Source: Owenia fusiformis (taxonomy: Eukaryota; Annelida; Polychaeta; Sabellida; Oweniidae). From it: a stretch of DNA of 64,000 nucleotides. The translations under genes and the position numbers were made by a program. The notes under the pieces are model-generated. The model was not told the origin of the DNA. It worked only from the letters and a program-made list of their open reading frames with translations, and did no database searches. Positions 9,880 through 33,584 of this stretch are shown here, one piece after another; position 1 is the first letter of the stretch, and each line of letters starts with the position of its first letter. Where the stretch lies: positions 5,148,001 through 5,212,000 of the forward strand of contig CAIIXF020000001.1 in the NCBI GenBank assembly GCA_903813345.2. The letters are read 5' to 3'.

Positions 9880-12089
9880 ATGCTGTATTATCACTCTAGG
9901 TGCTATACAAGGTATGTTATTTCTATGCATTTTAAGTGGTGAATCCAAGAATGATAAAATTGCAAACAAGCAAAGGTATTCTAGAGTCATTGTAGAAACA
10001 TATTGGTTTTCAACTCATACACAGAGGTTTCACTAGAATTTCCCACAGCAGGCTGTAAATGAAAACAACAGGCTAAATTAATGGAAATCATAAAGGATGA
10101 GTCTGGGAATGAGTCTGGGTATCGACTTAGAAAATATTGAAAATTGTAATGTCTGCAAAACCAACTCAATCACACATATTACTAAACTTCAATATCTTAT
10201 CCTTCTTCTGAGATTACTAAAATATCAATTTGTATCACAATTGATAAAGAATATTGGCATCAAAGACAGTGCATATCACTTTGTCAGAATTGAAAAAAAA
10301 TCAATGGCAAATATTAAATGAATTATTTATACAAAAAGTTTGAAACATATCCTCCAAAACATTGCTTATTTTCTTTGTATAGACATTGAATGGTATTTCT
10401 GGATAAGTGACTTTGTGTTTATCTGGGTAATCAAGGGATTATAGTCGCTCAAAGTTACTGAGCATCCAGTTTTGAGACTTCAATTGTGTTGGTGAAGTTA
10501 CACATATTTCAGTCAAATTCATGCTGAGCACAACATTTTGGTTTCAATTTTATAATCCGTATACATGACCCTGGTGATGAAGAGTCAGATTCAGTCAAAA
10601 AACCCAAACCGGAAAACTGTGCTCATTGTGAAAACTAAAAGTGAAGCAACTTTTTTTCTGATATTTCTTACATCAAATGGCAGCCATCTTGTTTTTCCCT
10701 CTTCAAATTAAACTGGCGGGAAATTCAAAAATTTGAAAAAAATTTTAATCCTTAAATATATTTCAAAAATATGATTTTCTTTTTAATTCTTCATGGGTCT
10801 TAAGTTATTTCTTCTTTGTATGTCATACATGTTGCCATTGGTGTTTTTTTCTATGATAATGACTATTTTTTGTTTGTTAGTCTACTTATTCTGACTCTCA
10901 GCAGGGGGCTTATTATGCATCAAAACTCATGAAAAAGTAAATATTCTTATCAAATATAACTAGGACAGTAATAAAAACCATATTTCACATACATTTGACT
11001 GAGGGACCAAAAGGGCATATACCCAGACACATCCTTTAACATGGAAAACTTGAAAAAACAAAAGGCGACTTTGTGAAAATAACTGGTGAAAATATAAAAT
11101 TGTAATTGAGTTTTACATATAATCCAACCTTAGATTATCAAGCTCACTTAAAACATGAACATGTGATTCTTAATAGCCTATATGATTTTGATGTTAAAAC
11201 TTGCTGAAGAATATGAAATCAAAATACACATTTATATGTATATACCAGTATACACCTTTCAGTTTTTCAAATTATAAATATGAAATATACAGTAGTATGG
11301 TCTAGTTTAGGGTCTAGTTTTCAGTTATATGTAATGTTGATAGGGAAAAGCTTGGTGGTAGAGCAATCGCCTTGGAAGGGAGGGGTCTGATCAGCCCTTA
11401 GCACAGGATTTCATTCTTTGTTTTCTTTAACTGTACTCTTGTCTTGCTAGGTCCTTAAACATTTTAGGTAAAATATCCAATGTGAGCCCTTCTGGCTTCA
11501 TTTGAATCAGAGCTTAAAAAGGGAGAATATCTAGTTTGTTTTTTGCAATGTTATTATCATTCTTTTTTGTTTGTTTAAGGTTGGATGGACTTTCCTGTTG
11601 TTATGCTGTGCTGGAGAAGCTGATCAGTAATTCATACTGGACTTGGAGGTGATTATATTCTTAAAACATAATAATAAAATCCTGCTAAGATATACCTGTA
11701 CCTGTTTGTTGGCAATTCTAGCATCACCCCTGAATACTATGTGACAGAATACAGTTTTTACTCTAAAATACTGAAAAAATATAAGGATTGATTGTTTTTG
11801 TATTAACCAGGACTATGCATCATAGGAAAAATAACATTGTGTCAACCTGTATACTTCAGTATACTTCTGTGTTCAAGTCACCTGTTTATCAGTTGCACAT
11901 ATTTACTACAGATTTTAAGGTTGTGTACTATAGATATCAAAAGCATGCATTCCATTTTTAAACTTAAGTAACATATTTTCTGTTAAATTTAGGTTTTGGA
12001 AGGCGGGTAACAGGTGGGCATGGACTAACCGAAGATGGGGACCACACATGGACCAGCAGGAAGCAGGGGGTGAGAAGCAGTGGAAATAG
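9880..12089 (+). CDS. Speculative spliced small ORF (65 codons)
   Basis: If the blocks 9826-9911, 11580-11648 and 11993-12167 are spliced, a frame opens at ATG 9880 (after an in-frame TGA) and runs in phase through three exons to TAG at 12087-12089. The peptide would be Trp/Arg-rich (for example SNSYWTWRFWKAGNRWAWTN). No known family. The stop lies 78 nt before the last exon junction, which would favour nonsense-mediated decay, so coding is doubtful. Confidence 0.15.
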
Positions 12090-12196
12090 ATGGGATGCAG
12101 TGGTGATAGGCAGGATCTATTGGGGTTTGCTGATTGTTTAGTGCCACATATTCATTGATGATTAATGGTATGTAGTTATTTGTTAAGTATGTGAAT

Positions 12197-12460
12197 ATAG
12201 TAAAACCTGTGCACAATGAATATTTGTTAACTGTCTACAGGGGTTCAATAGAGAGGTGTTCATTAGCGCAGGTTTTACTGTATTAAAATTAATAAGTTTT
12301 AATATGGGACTCAATGGGAGAAAAAGCTTTTGCCAAATATAAATGTTAACTGATGGAATGGATTTGACAGAGAAGTGTTCGCTTGCTAACTAGAAAGGTT
12401 AACTGTTGGTAGGGATTCAATAGGACATGTTTACTAGTAAAGGTTCTACTGTATTAAAGT
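12197..12460. repeat. Degenerate tandem repeat, about two and a half copies
   Basis: Units share GTTAACTG...GGGATTCAATAG and GGTTTTACTGTATTAAA (around 12220-12282, 12350-12385 and 12400-12460). Inside the last intron of the possible transcript. Confidence 0.55.
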
Positions 12461-13222
12461 GTATGAATTTTAATTTTGTGTATGGGGGTCAGAAAACAGG
12501 AATTTTTGTCAATTTTGAGATCTTTCTGAAGTATAGCTTTATTATACTCAAATTAGAAAAAATCTAAAGTATATTGCAAAAATTAATAATTTTTCTGTCT
12601 CAGGCCTCGTAAAATTCAAAATGGCCGCTTAATGTGGGATCTAGCAAAAAATTTCCGATCAACATAATACTTATTAGAAAATAATAAATATTGTATTGTC
12701 TTTATGATTTGTGCCTTTGAAACTCATCAGTGGTCCCACCAATGCTTAAACTGGTAATTTTGGTTGGTAATTTTCTAATGTATGACTTATATCTGCCAAT
12801 TTAATTCAACTTTTACAAGTTGTTTTATTATAGTTTTCAAAAAAGAATAGCCCGTGGCTTGTTAATGCCCGTAATAACTAGTAATAACAATACATACAAT
12901 TAACACATTATTGTCATGTATATTGCATTATTATTTAAAAACTTTTTTCTTTCAGTTGTTGTAATGCCTGAATGCTGGACAATGAAACAACCCACAGCAG
13001 TCATGTGCTTCACTACAACTCAACACTGGACTGTGTAATTGTGGGTAATTACTAATTAGCCTAGATCATATTTTACGTGTTTGATATCCCATTGCATAAA
13101 TACAAAGTTATAAGAAAGTTATGTTAAGTAAGAAGTTAAGATTTTATTTTACTAATTTTTTGAAAATGATGAATCTCATTTGAATATGTTTGACCAAATA
13201 AACAAATTTATGTTGATATGAC

Positions 13223-16200
13223 TAAGAGTGTTTATTCTGATATTTTCTTTGTTATTTGATACACATGTAGGTATATCAGGCATATATAAGGCATCCGTCA
13301 ATTAATTAGAGAGTCAGGACTCAGAATCAGCCAAACTAGTCATGGGCTGCTTTTTTATTTTATAAATTGGAATCATTTTTGTCCATGATTTTCAAGTGAA
13401 AAAAACCTTGCCATGTTTGCACATATGTGTACAAGTAAAGTAGAACATATTGTACTGCAGTCTAGTCTAGTGTAAGCTGTCCTAATTTTTTTTACTACTA
13501 GGTTTGCTGTCTAGCTGTCTTTAACAGTCATGAAATTGCAGATTTAATGCACCATGAGAATATATAATGCATTTGTATTTTACAGTAAACTTATATTTGC
13601 AAGTGCAACATATAATTTTGTAAAACAGGAAATGTCATACTTAAAACAGCTCTAATCAAGACAAGAATTCATGTTTATTTGTAAACACTACTGTTATTTG
13701 AAGAATGTGTAAACTGTCCAAACTGTGTCAAACTGTTATACAGGTAAATAATGTTAAAGGTTCCCCAGGTATTAAAAGGTTTTGCAATATAAACAATGTA
13801 TATGTACATATAAATCTAGTATATAAAGATATCACTCTCAAACTTTAAGTAAAATAACATTATATTCAAATCTGTGCAATTACAAAAATATATACCTGAA
13901 TGCAATACATGCATATTCTGCTAAATTTATATGACAGATGATCTTGCTCAGATGATATATATGAACATTTACTCCTTTTTTACAGGCGGTTATTATTATT
14001 AAGCCCTGTGTTATATAACGTGTATTAAATCAATGAAAATATGTAAGCGAGAAAATAAGTTTCAGTAGTTAGAAATAGTCAGAAGTCAATACAAAAATTT
14101 TGAATAACATATTAGTATAACATGAAGCATTAGGTACAAATATATGTAAATTTATGCAATGGTATATCTATGGCTTACAGATATATGGGTATTTACAAGT
14201 AAAGCCATGTTATGCAAGTAAATATAAAGAAAGATGTTCATGTGTGTAACGAATACTGAAGTAAAGTGCAATTCTCTAAACAATCATGGTATTTGAGGCA
14301 ATTCATTATTGCTTTGTACTGTTATTCACATAAGTGTGCCATTGGCTACTATAGTACATTTTACCCAAGTTCTAGCATTTTCTATATTTTGCTTCAAATG
14401 ATGACATTTGACCTATATTTGAACATTTTGGTATTTCTTTTGGGTGAAAATACACTTAACAAGTACTTTGTAAAAATTATTTGGTATGGGAACATGCTAA
14501 TTGGCATTTAGGAAGTTTTTTGTATTGCAAATGTAGTATTGTTTTATTTTTTGCTTTATACAGGTTTCAAATAGCTCATGAACATTTGTATGAAAGGTGC
14601 TATGTTTTGTGTGTACATTTGAGCCCAAAAGAATCAACTGCTTTTTTATTTTGCATTAATGATATATGAATCTGTATACTATTCAGTATTCACAAAGATT
14701 TTACAAATACTGAAATATGTAACTTTTTACCAGTTTCACTGCAGTATATCACAATATATAATGATAACATTCCATGAAATAAAGCTTAGCAAAGACATGG
14801 AAATCATGATCTTTTGATAAATATATATAACTTTGTATATGAACTAAGCAAATACTTTATTCTGTTATAATATCCATGTAGGATAGCATTTCAGTATTGT
14901 ACGCATACATAGATAGAGAAATATTTTTGAATTTGAATCCCCTTGCTTTCTTAGTGCACAATATGCTGATAATATGAAATGCTAGTTTAGTCTTCACACT
15001 ACTGCACTAGCCCCATATGTCTATGTCAAGAAAACATTAACTTTTTGATGGAAAGAGTAGCCCTTGGTGTCCAAATCGATTGTTTTGTCGTTATTATTTG
15101 GTTCAGTTCTTGGTCTCTAGCCTTTACCCACTCTGTGGTGTACATGACTCCCAGTCAGTTTTGACTTTTCTACTTTCTGTTCACCCATGGCCTACCACCA
15201 TCTGGAACCCATGGTTCACCTGAAAACTCTACATATAGAACTTTTTTATAGTGTACGATAACCGTTTTCAAAACACTAATTGAAGAATAACAATATATCA
15301 TTTGACAATTTTAGTCTTTTGATGGTATGACATGTACGAAGCGGATAATGACAAAAACATTCTAAAAAAATTCTTGAAAAATTGAAATAATCAATCATGG
15401 ACGATTTTTACACGATTCACGAACCTAGGCATTCGTCTGGTGCTGGAATAGAAGTTATAAACATTATATTTAGTAATTATAACCTCGAAAAATTGAATAC
15501 GACTCTGTTTATGTTAGTATCAAAGAAAATATATTCTGAATTGGACTTTTCGAAAAATTATTTCGGCCGCCATCTTGTTTTTTTCGATAAATCTACAAAA
15601 CTGAAAAAGAAAAAGTGTATCTTCATCGGGCCACTCAAGGCTCACTTGTGGTTTTACGTTATTTGGAAACATGACATTAATGGCAATCGTTTAGTTAAAA
15701 AATAAAATCGGGGCAGAGTCGGCGTTTAGTCAAAATCTACGAAAAAGGGAAGATCAATTTTTCGAAAAAAAATTCAATCGGCAAGTTATACTCGATATAA
15801 TTGATCAATTTCCACGAATTCGGTCTTAAAATGTTCTTCAATAAGTTCGCCAGACGTAGGTTACGAGTACTTTGATAGTTGGAGAGTATTTCGGGATGAA
15901 AATAGCCTAAATGTTTCAGCCGAAAGAAGATGCGCAGAAAACCTGCGCAGAAAACAAATATTGGTCTTTTTCACCCAGTGGCTCACTGCCTGCTTACATG
16001 TCCTGAAATCTGAGGATAACAACATGGAGTTTAATTCTCTATGACAATGGCGATATTAGGCTACTATCAATATTCTAATATTTCTTTAATAAATAAAGTG
16101 CATTCTAAAGGCTATGTGTGTTATCATCTTTACATTTACAATCCCACATCTTTCAAACCCCGTCACTTTTACCCCATAAAACCTGGTTGAAGGTTAATAA

Positions 16201-16504
16201 GAATGAGCATTCCATGTATTTAGCCCTTTATTTTCTTTCAAAAGTTAAATGTACTCTACATTCTTACACGTGCAAAACAGAACTCTCAGCAAAGTTATCC
16301 GTTTGAGATACAACATGGTAGCAATTTTCTATGACAGAAACATTGTATTAAAATAATGGTTACTTGCTCATGAACGGCCGTTATGTATGCTACGTTGGCA
16401 CCCTTAGATAAGATAATACCATTATGTCAAATAAAGATAAGAAACACTGATAATAAAACAGTGTGGCCATCATATGCTAAGACCTAAGAAACATATGCGA
16501 CACC
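13223..16504. other. Intergenic, no gene recognised
   Basis: AT-rich. The open frames at 14266-14669 and 15397-15705 have no family motifs; the latter reads through a CGGCCGCCATCTTG word common in the local repeats. Nothing else seen up to the protease signal-peptide exon. Confidence 0.45.
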
Positions 16505-28160
<11,656 letters not shown>

Positions 28161-28284
28161 GGCTATCCAGAGGAGGAACTTGCTTGGGACAACCATCCTC
28201 ATGAAATAATTTCCTTGACTTCTTTGTTTGTTTGTTTTAAGAAGGCAATATAAATTAAATAGTGAGTGCCAAACTAATACTTAG

Positions 28285-28290
28285 AATAAA
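28285..28290 (+). promoter_or_regulatory. Poly(A) signal AATAAA of the protease gene
   Basis: AATAAA 125 nt after the protease stop codon, just at the left edge of the 375-bp repeats. Confidence 0.6.
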
Positions 28291-29475
28291 TAGTCTTTAA
28301 TACGTTCTTAATCAGTTTAAACCCGTTTGCAATTGGTTCTACAGTACCTCGTTCTCAATACGTCCTCAGACAGTTCAACTCGTTGTAAAAACGTCCCTAG
28401 TAGGATTGAAGTACGACAGTTCCGTTCGTAGTACGTTCAGCTCGTCGTCAGTACGTTGTCACTCGTTCTAATTGTAGAACGTATCGACCACGAGAACATT
28501 TTGAGCATGTTCTAAGTTCTAGAGGACCTACCCGTTCGAGTACGTTCGATGAAGTTTGTAAATAGACCCCAAACGGTTCTAAGTACGTCCAGTCCCTTCG
28601 TACTCAGTTGAAGCCCGTTTTCGAGAACGTAGTGAAAACTAGTTTGGTGTGATAGTAGGGTTACCCCCCTATCACACCAAACTAGTTCTTACCCGTTCTT
28701 GCCAGTCCTACGAAAACGTCGTAAAACGGGCTCAATCTGGCTGTGGTCGGGAAATAAGTCTAAAATAATTAGCTACTTCGTTCATAAACAGTCTTCAATA
28801 CGTCCATCTCGTTCGCAGTTCGTTCAGGTCGCACCACGTCGACGTGCAACGTAGTAGAACGCGTCCCTTAGTCTAGTAGGTCAACATGACCTGATTACAG
28901 AACGGTATGGTCACCATCGAATTTTGAATCAATTCAAAGTTCTAAAATCACATTCCCGTCTGAGAACGATCATAAAGTTCGTAAATAGACCTTAGAAAGT
29001 TGCAGCTACGTTCGTTCCGTTCGCACACAGTTTAAAACCAGTTTTGAAGAACGCAGTGGCAACTTGTTTGGTGTGATAGGTATATTTTTGCTAACTCGTT
29101 CATAAGCAGTGTTAAATACGTTCTTAATCAGTTTAAACCCGTTTGCAATTAGTTCTACCTCGTTCTCAACACGTCCTCAGACAGTTCAACTCGTTGTTAA
29201 AACGTCCCTAGTAGGATTGAAGTACGACGGTTCCGTTCGTAGTACGTCCAGCTCGTCGTTAGTACGTTGTCACTCGTTCTAATTGTAGAACGTGACGACC
29301 ACGAGAACATTTTGAGCATTGTCTAAGTTCTAGAGGACCTACCCGTCCGAGTACGTTCGATGACGTTTGTAAATAGATCCCAAACGGTTCTTAGTAGGTC
29401 CAGTCCGTTCGTACACAGTTGAAGCCCGTTTTCGAGAACGTAGTGAGAACTAGTTTGGTGTGATAGTAGGGTTAC
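28290..29475. repeat. Three-copy tandem repeat, about 375-400 bp, CGTTC/ACGTC-rich
   Basis: Copies at 28290-28664 and 29101-29475 are near-identical direct repeats ending AACTAGTTTGGTGTGATAG; a diverged middle copy occupies about 28740-29090. The junction near 28635-28690 is an inverted repeat of the terminal sequence. All copies are dense in CGTTC, ACGTC and GTTCTA words. Non-coding. Confidence 0.8.
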
Positions 29476-30144
29476 TGACAACATAACGTACGTTTTTATG
29501 ATTTGAAATAGCTAGCTACATATATAACGCTCAACGCACCATTGATTAGCTTATCTTGTCTTCTTTAATCTCCTTTGCATCAGAAGTAAATCATTCGTTA
29601 AGCATTGAACTTTATTTGAAGACATTTTGTTGACTGACAACACTACAAATCATTTAATATAGCTAGCAACATATACAGCACACCTTGGGAAAGCTCATTT
29701 AGAGTTCTTTAATCTCGTTCATAAAAAAATCGAGTCAGGCCCTAGGAAAGTGTTACGCAAAGAACTTTAATAATAAATCACGAAATATCTTCGCAGCTTA
29801 ACAGCATTATTTGCAGCTTTTGTATAACTACGTACCCCATACATTCCGCACACCATTTGAAAGCTTACATTGTATTCTTAAATCTATTTTGTTCCGAACT
29901 AAACTTTGATAATAAATAAGTGACATATTTTCGCAGACTATCAGTATGTTCATGAAGGTTTGACTTGGGCTGTGATATTAGGATGTTTGCAGTTTTGAGT
30001 TTCCCTTCCTTGACGAAGCCTATACTAGTATCCTGTTGCTATTTCTTGCCCGGTCTTCCTGACTAAATGTGGATGATTTTCAGTGACTTACTATATTCTT
30101 CTATTCTTATCATACATCTTCCACTGCAATCCTTTTTACATCAC
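29476..30144. other. Intergenic, nothing firm
   Basis: AT-rich, with loosely repeated segments (ATAACTACGTACC / AACATATACAGCACACC, 29510-29900). No gene recognised. Confidence 0.4.
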
Positions 30145-30782
30145 AAAATCATGATGTCGCTGAAGTTTCAGCGTATGTTGAGTCAGCTGTGGAAACCAAG
30201 CCAGTGTCAAATGACAAACTTGATAAGATTCGTGTGGCGACACTTTCCGATGATACGTTGTAGGTTGTAATGCATTATATCATACATGGGTGGCCTAGTG
30301 GTATATCGAGCGTAAAAATGTGTGCAAAATCATATTTTGTGTATTGTGATTCTGTTAGCACTGTCCAGGATTTGATACTTTTTGGAAGTCGTATTGTTGT
30401 CCCTGAAAGTATGCATACTGAAATTCTAGAGAGAATTCATGATGTCACTTGGGTATGAATAAATGTAGAGAGTGTGCTCGCATGTCCGTGTAGTATAAAT
30501 GAACAAATACAGGATAAAGTTAAATCTTGCTCTGAATGTCAAATTGAGAAACCTAAACAGAATAAAGAACCATTAATAATGTAACGACCCTTGGTCACGC
30601 TCGTCGGGGAGCTGTAATGTACCGAGCCAGATACTAGACTCGAAAGAGAATGTACTAAATTCAATGCCCCGTACGGGAATCGAACCCAGGACCTTCCGCT
30701 CTCGAGTCAGACGCCCTGAGCCATAAAGGCTAGCCACTGCAGCTGAGACTGTAGTAGCGACTTGCTATCGAAGGTCATTACA

Positions 30783-30793
30783 CCATCCCCCCT
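30783..30793 (-). other. Polypurine tract of the TRIM
   Basis: Minus strand AGGGGGGATGG directly before the 3' LTR start TGTAATGACC. Confidence 0.75.
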
Positions 30794-30831
30794 AGAAGAC
30801 AACGTCCCGTCGTAACTAATTCACAAAGGCA

Positions 30832-30849
30832 ATCCCATTTCTGACACCA
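30832..30849 (-). other. Primer-binding site of the TRIM (tRNA-Leu type)
   Basis: Minus strand TGGTGTCAGAAATGGGAT, one base after the 5' LTR. It is complementary to the 3' end of leucine tRNAs ending CCCACTTCTGACACCA apart from one base. The same primer class is used by Steamer-like Gypsy elements. Confidence 0.8.
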
Positions 30850-31170
30850 ATGTAACGACCCTTGGGCACGCTCGTCGGGGAGCTGTAGTGTGCCGAGCCA
30901 GATACTAGACTCGAAAGAGAATGTGCTAAATTCAATGCCCCGTACGGGAATCAAACCAAGGACCTTCCGCTCTCGAGTCAGACGCTCTACCCCTGAGACT
31001 GTAGTAGCGACTTGCTATAGAAGGTCATTACAATAACAACACAATTACCGGAACGACCGTGGTTGAAAATTGTGTGATCTTTGCGATTCAACAGGTGAAC
31101 AGCATCTCATTACTGTAGATTATTTCTCGCGATTTATTAAAATTCAGAAATAAGCCCGCACTACTACATT

Positions 31171-33506
31171 TGAAAAAAACATAGAGATACATGTGCCGTG
31201 CGTTTTTGTGCTACTAGGCATGATGTTTGAGATACGTTAAACGCCAGTGTGTTCACTATTTTATGCTTGTTGGTCAGCAATTATGATGCATTCGACTATA
31301 TGAAAATGAATATGAAAAGAATAAAATTCCACAGCAGTATTATGAACAAATACGGTTCTAATAGATTGCATTCATTTCATGTAAATTACATCTGTGCTTA
31401 CTATTCATTTAACGATGTTTACCACATGAATGGTAAAGTAGTATATCATTCTAGAAAGGATTAAGTCAGGTAAGAGATCGTTTACATTTATACTAAACAA
31501 TTGCAAATGATATCATGAGTTGAACTTGGTTTTGTAGAATGAAAATGTAATATTATGTATTGTATTCCATATGTACTGAGGTTCTAGGTAAAAGCGGGAA
31601 TATATATAGTTAGATCACAAACTTAAACACTACTCTTAAAGTTGTACTAAAACCAATTAAAGAATCTCTCATTATCTTGTTTTTGACAAATAGCATCCCT
31701 TTTGTTATGTTGTCTACAAATCTAAAATTGATCTTATATGACTTTTTAAAATTGTTTTTTACTCTAAAATAAGTCAAAAGAATAAAAAAGTCAGTGTTTG
31801 TGCGAACAATCTTTACTGGTAACTGCCGCACCACCAAACCAGATCGGCACACAAGAATCACCCTTGAAAATTCCTTATCGATCCGCCTGGGTCTTCCCTC
31901 AATTAGCATATATGGTACTCGGGAAACGGCCCGGCGCGACAGTATTTGTCTATGTTATAAGAAATTTCTAGATTGAACAGTTCACACTCGCAAGTGGCAT
32001 CTCCATATATGGCCAAAAAGGTGGAGTTAACAATAAGCAATGCAGGGATTGACACGATTGACACAAAGAAGTCTCGATGAATCTCGCTTAAACTCCGCCC
32101 CTTCTTCGTGAAAAATAACGTGAATTTCGGCTTTTGCTCGGTCATATCCGGGCATCTCGGCTTCGAACCCAATCAGAAGTTTCAATTTTGAATGACATTG
32201 CATAAATTACCTCAAGTCTCACCGAATATATTTATGTATACGTTAACTATGTTGTTTCCTTGTGGTGTATTGTTTTATGTTGTGCAGTATGTTCTGTTCA
32301 ACTATTTTTGCGGTCTTGGTTTATGTTGGGTTATTGATCATATTGTCTTGTGTTATGCCGTTTCTGTTTTATATTCATTATAGTCTTCTGATGTGCTGTG
32401 TTCAGTAGTGTTGTGTAGTGTAACGTTTAGTTGTGTTCTGTTGCATTGCTTTATGTTCTATTTTCCTACCACATACCATGTAACTAGTCTTTACTTTGGA
32501 AATCCAATATTATGAAATAACTGGTTACATCATATCCAGCAGTTAATTACCAAATGTTAAAACCAGAACAACTTGCGATAGTTCATTGAGGAGCGATATA
32601 GGTAAAGGGCTGAAAGCTAAGAGGTGAACGTGAAATTTAGTCGCTGTTCATTTAAGAAGGTCTTTGAACATAGTGTATGAATAAGGGTATGAATCAAGAG
32701 AATGTGTTTATAGTCTTTACAGGATGGACAACATTAAACTGATTATAAGTCAACGCTAACGAAAGCTTAACACGTATTTGAAATTAAAGACATATTAAGT
32801 AAGACGATTTAATCACAACTTAAAATCATTTATGATTGTTTCAGTGGAATGGATTAACAGTACAGCAAAAAAAGGTATGTAGAAACGTGCTTATATTCGT
32901 CACTGTTGTTGACAGTACGGTGAGTACGGGACATTAACCGCTTCTGCATACTTTTGAGTATGAACAAGCCGAATTGAGGGGAAAATATTGGCAAAATGGA
33001 TTTTTTATCATCACATTTCAGAAATATTTCATTGGATGATGTTACTTCAGGAAAGTCATAAACTGTTAATTTGAGAAAGAAAGCATAACAGAAGTTTTCA
33101 AGGTAGTTTACGAAACAAGTCGTTCAGGCTTCAAACAAACACGGGAATAATGTAAAAGATCTGCTAGGTACGATAGCTGAAACCTTGAACTAATTATCGA
33201 GAGCTATGATCATTAAGGCAAATTATTATAACAAGATGGTGCAGCATAATCAGATTCGAACAACAATTAACCTGTATACACTTTGTAGTTCAGTTGTTTC
33301 ATGGGCAAGTTGTTAGCTTTTTAAACTTGATCTATTAGAATGTCATTGAAGACAAAAGGTCCTTTCAACTTGTATTTTTCTTTTAAAAATCGGTTCATGA
33401 TTTTTGGGGCTGCAAAAGTGAGGCCCCGTTTCCCAGACCATCTTTGAATAATCAAGTCTTTTTAAGGATATATACGAAATATTTTGCTACACGTTTGGTG
33501 GCTTCT
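31171..33506. other. Intergenic; one short dispersed repeat and a T/G-rich tract
   Basis: 31180-31252 repeats part of 25210-25290 (AGAGATACATGTG, TGTGCTACTAGGCATGATG, ACGTTAAACGCCAGTG). 32240-32470 is strongly T/G-rich on the + strand (many TGTT and TTATGTT words). Open frames here show no family motif. Confidence 0.4.
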
Positions 33507-33584
33507 TACCCTGCGTGCAGAGTCTAGTTAAACTACAGACGAAGCTCTCTTTTAAGAAGTGAAGTCAAACGAATGCAAAGGGTA
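33507..33584. mobile_element. 78-bp mini-MITE made of the two ends of the 22932 element
   Basis: TACCCTGCGTGCAGAGTC (inverse of the right end of 22932-23309) runs straight into the inverse of that element's left end, finishing AATGCAAAGGGTA. Flanks GTGGCTTCT and GTGACTTCT (33498-33506 and 33585-33593) are a 9-bp target duplication with one mismatch. A more degenerate sequence of the same joined type is at about 49452-49520. Confidence 0.75.

Larger units (their letters stand above)
9177..13222 (+). ncRNA. Possible spliced long non-coding transcript, five exon-like blocks
   Basis: Blocks bounded by good splice signals: 9177-9251 (TTTTTTAG ... AAAG/GTAATT), 9826-9911 (TTTTTTCAG ... CAAG/GTATGT), 11580-11648 (TTTAAG ... 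GGAG/GTGATT), 11993-12167 (ATTTAG ... AATG/GTATGT) and 12956 to about 13222 (TTTCTTTCAG ... AATAAA at 13197-13202). No long open frame crosses them apart from the 65-codon ORF listed separately. The first exon and promoter are not identified. This is inference from splice-site grammar alone; RNA evidence is absent. Confidence 0.3.
30580..31032 (-). mobile_element. Complete TRIM-type miniature LTR retrotransposon with tRNA-like LTRs
   Basis: On the minus strand: 5' LTR (31032-30851, 182 bp), one base, primer-binding site, short interior, purine tract, 3' LTR (30782-30580, 203 bp). Total 453 bp with only 68 bp between the LTRs and no coding capacity. LTR ends are TGTAATGACC...GGTCGTTACA. It is flanked by a 4-bp duplication, ATAA (30576-30579 and 31033-31036). 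Both LTRs carry the tRNA-like module but each is damaged differently. Known: TRIMs need proteins from autonomous elements. Inference: a Gypsy element of the Leu-primed type supplied them. Confidence 0.85.
30145..31170 (+). pseudogene. Ty3/Gypsy pol remnant (RNase H-integrase region), interrupted
   Basis: The + strand translation shows the spacer before the integrase (EVSAYVESAVETKP), then SRIVVPES and EILERIHD, the Zn-finger-like SCSECQIEKPKQNKEPL, and after the insertion LPERPW and ITVDYFSRFI from the start of the integrase core. This is the order in Mag/Steamer-type Gypsy elements. It has in-frame stops near 30257 and 30456, a lost stretch after EILERIHD, and a further frame slip after 31033. 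The complete TRIM at 30580-31032 sits inside it. Dead; no LTR of its own recognised. Confidence 0.8.

Noticed and set aside
15397-15705. 102-codon open frame with ATG
   Set aside because: Runs through a repeat-like GGCCGCCATCTTG word, low-complexity Lys/Phe/Ile composition, no family motif.
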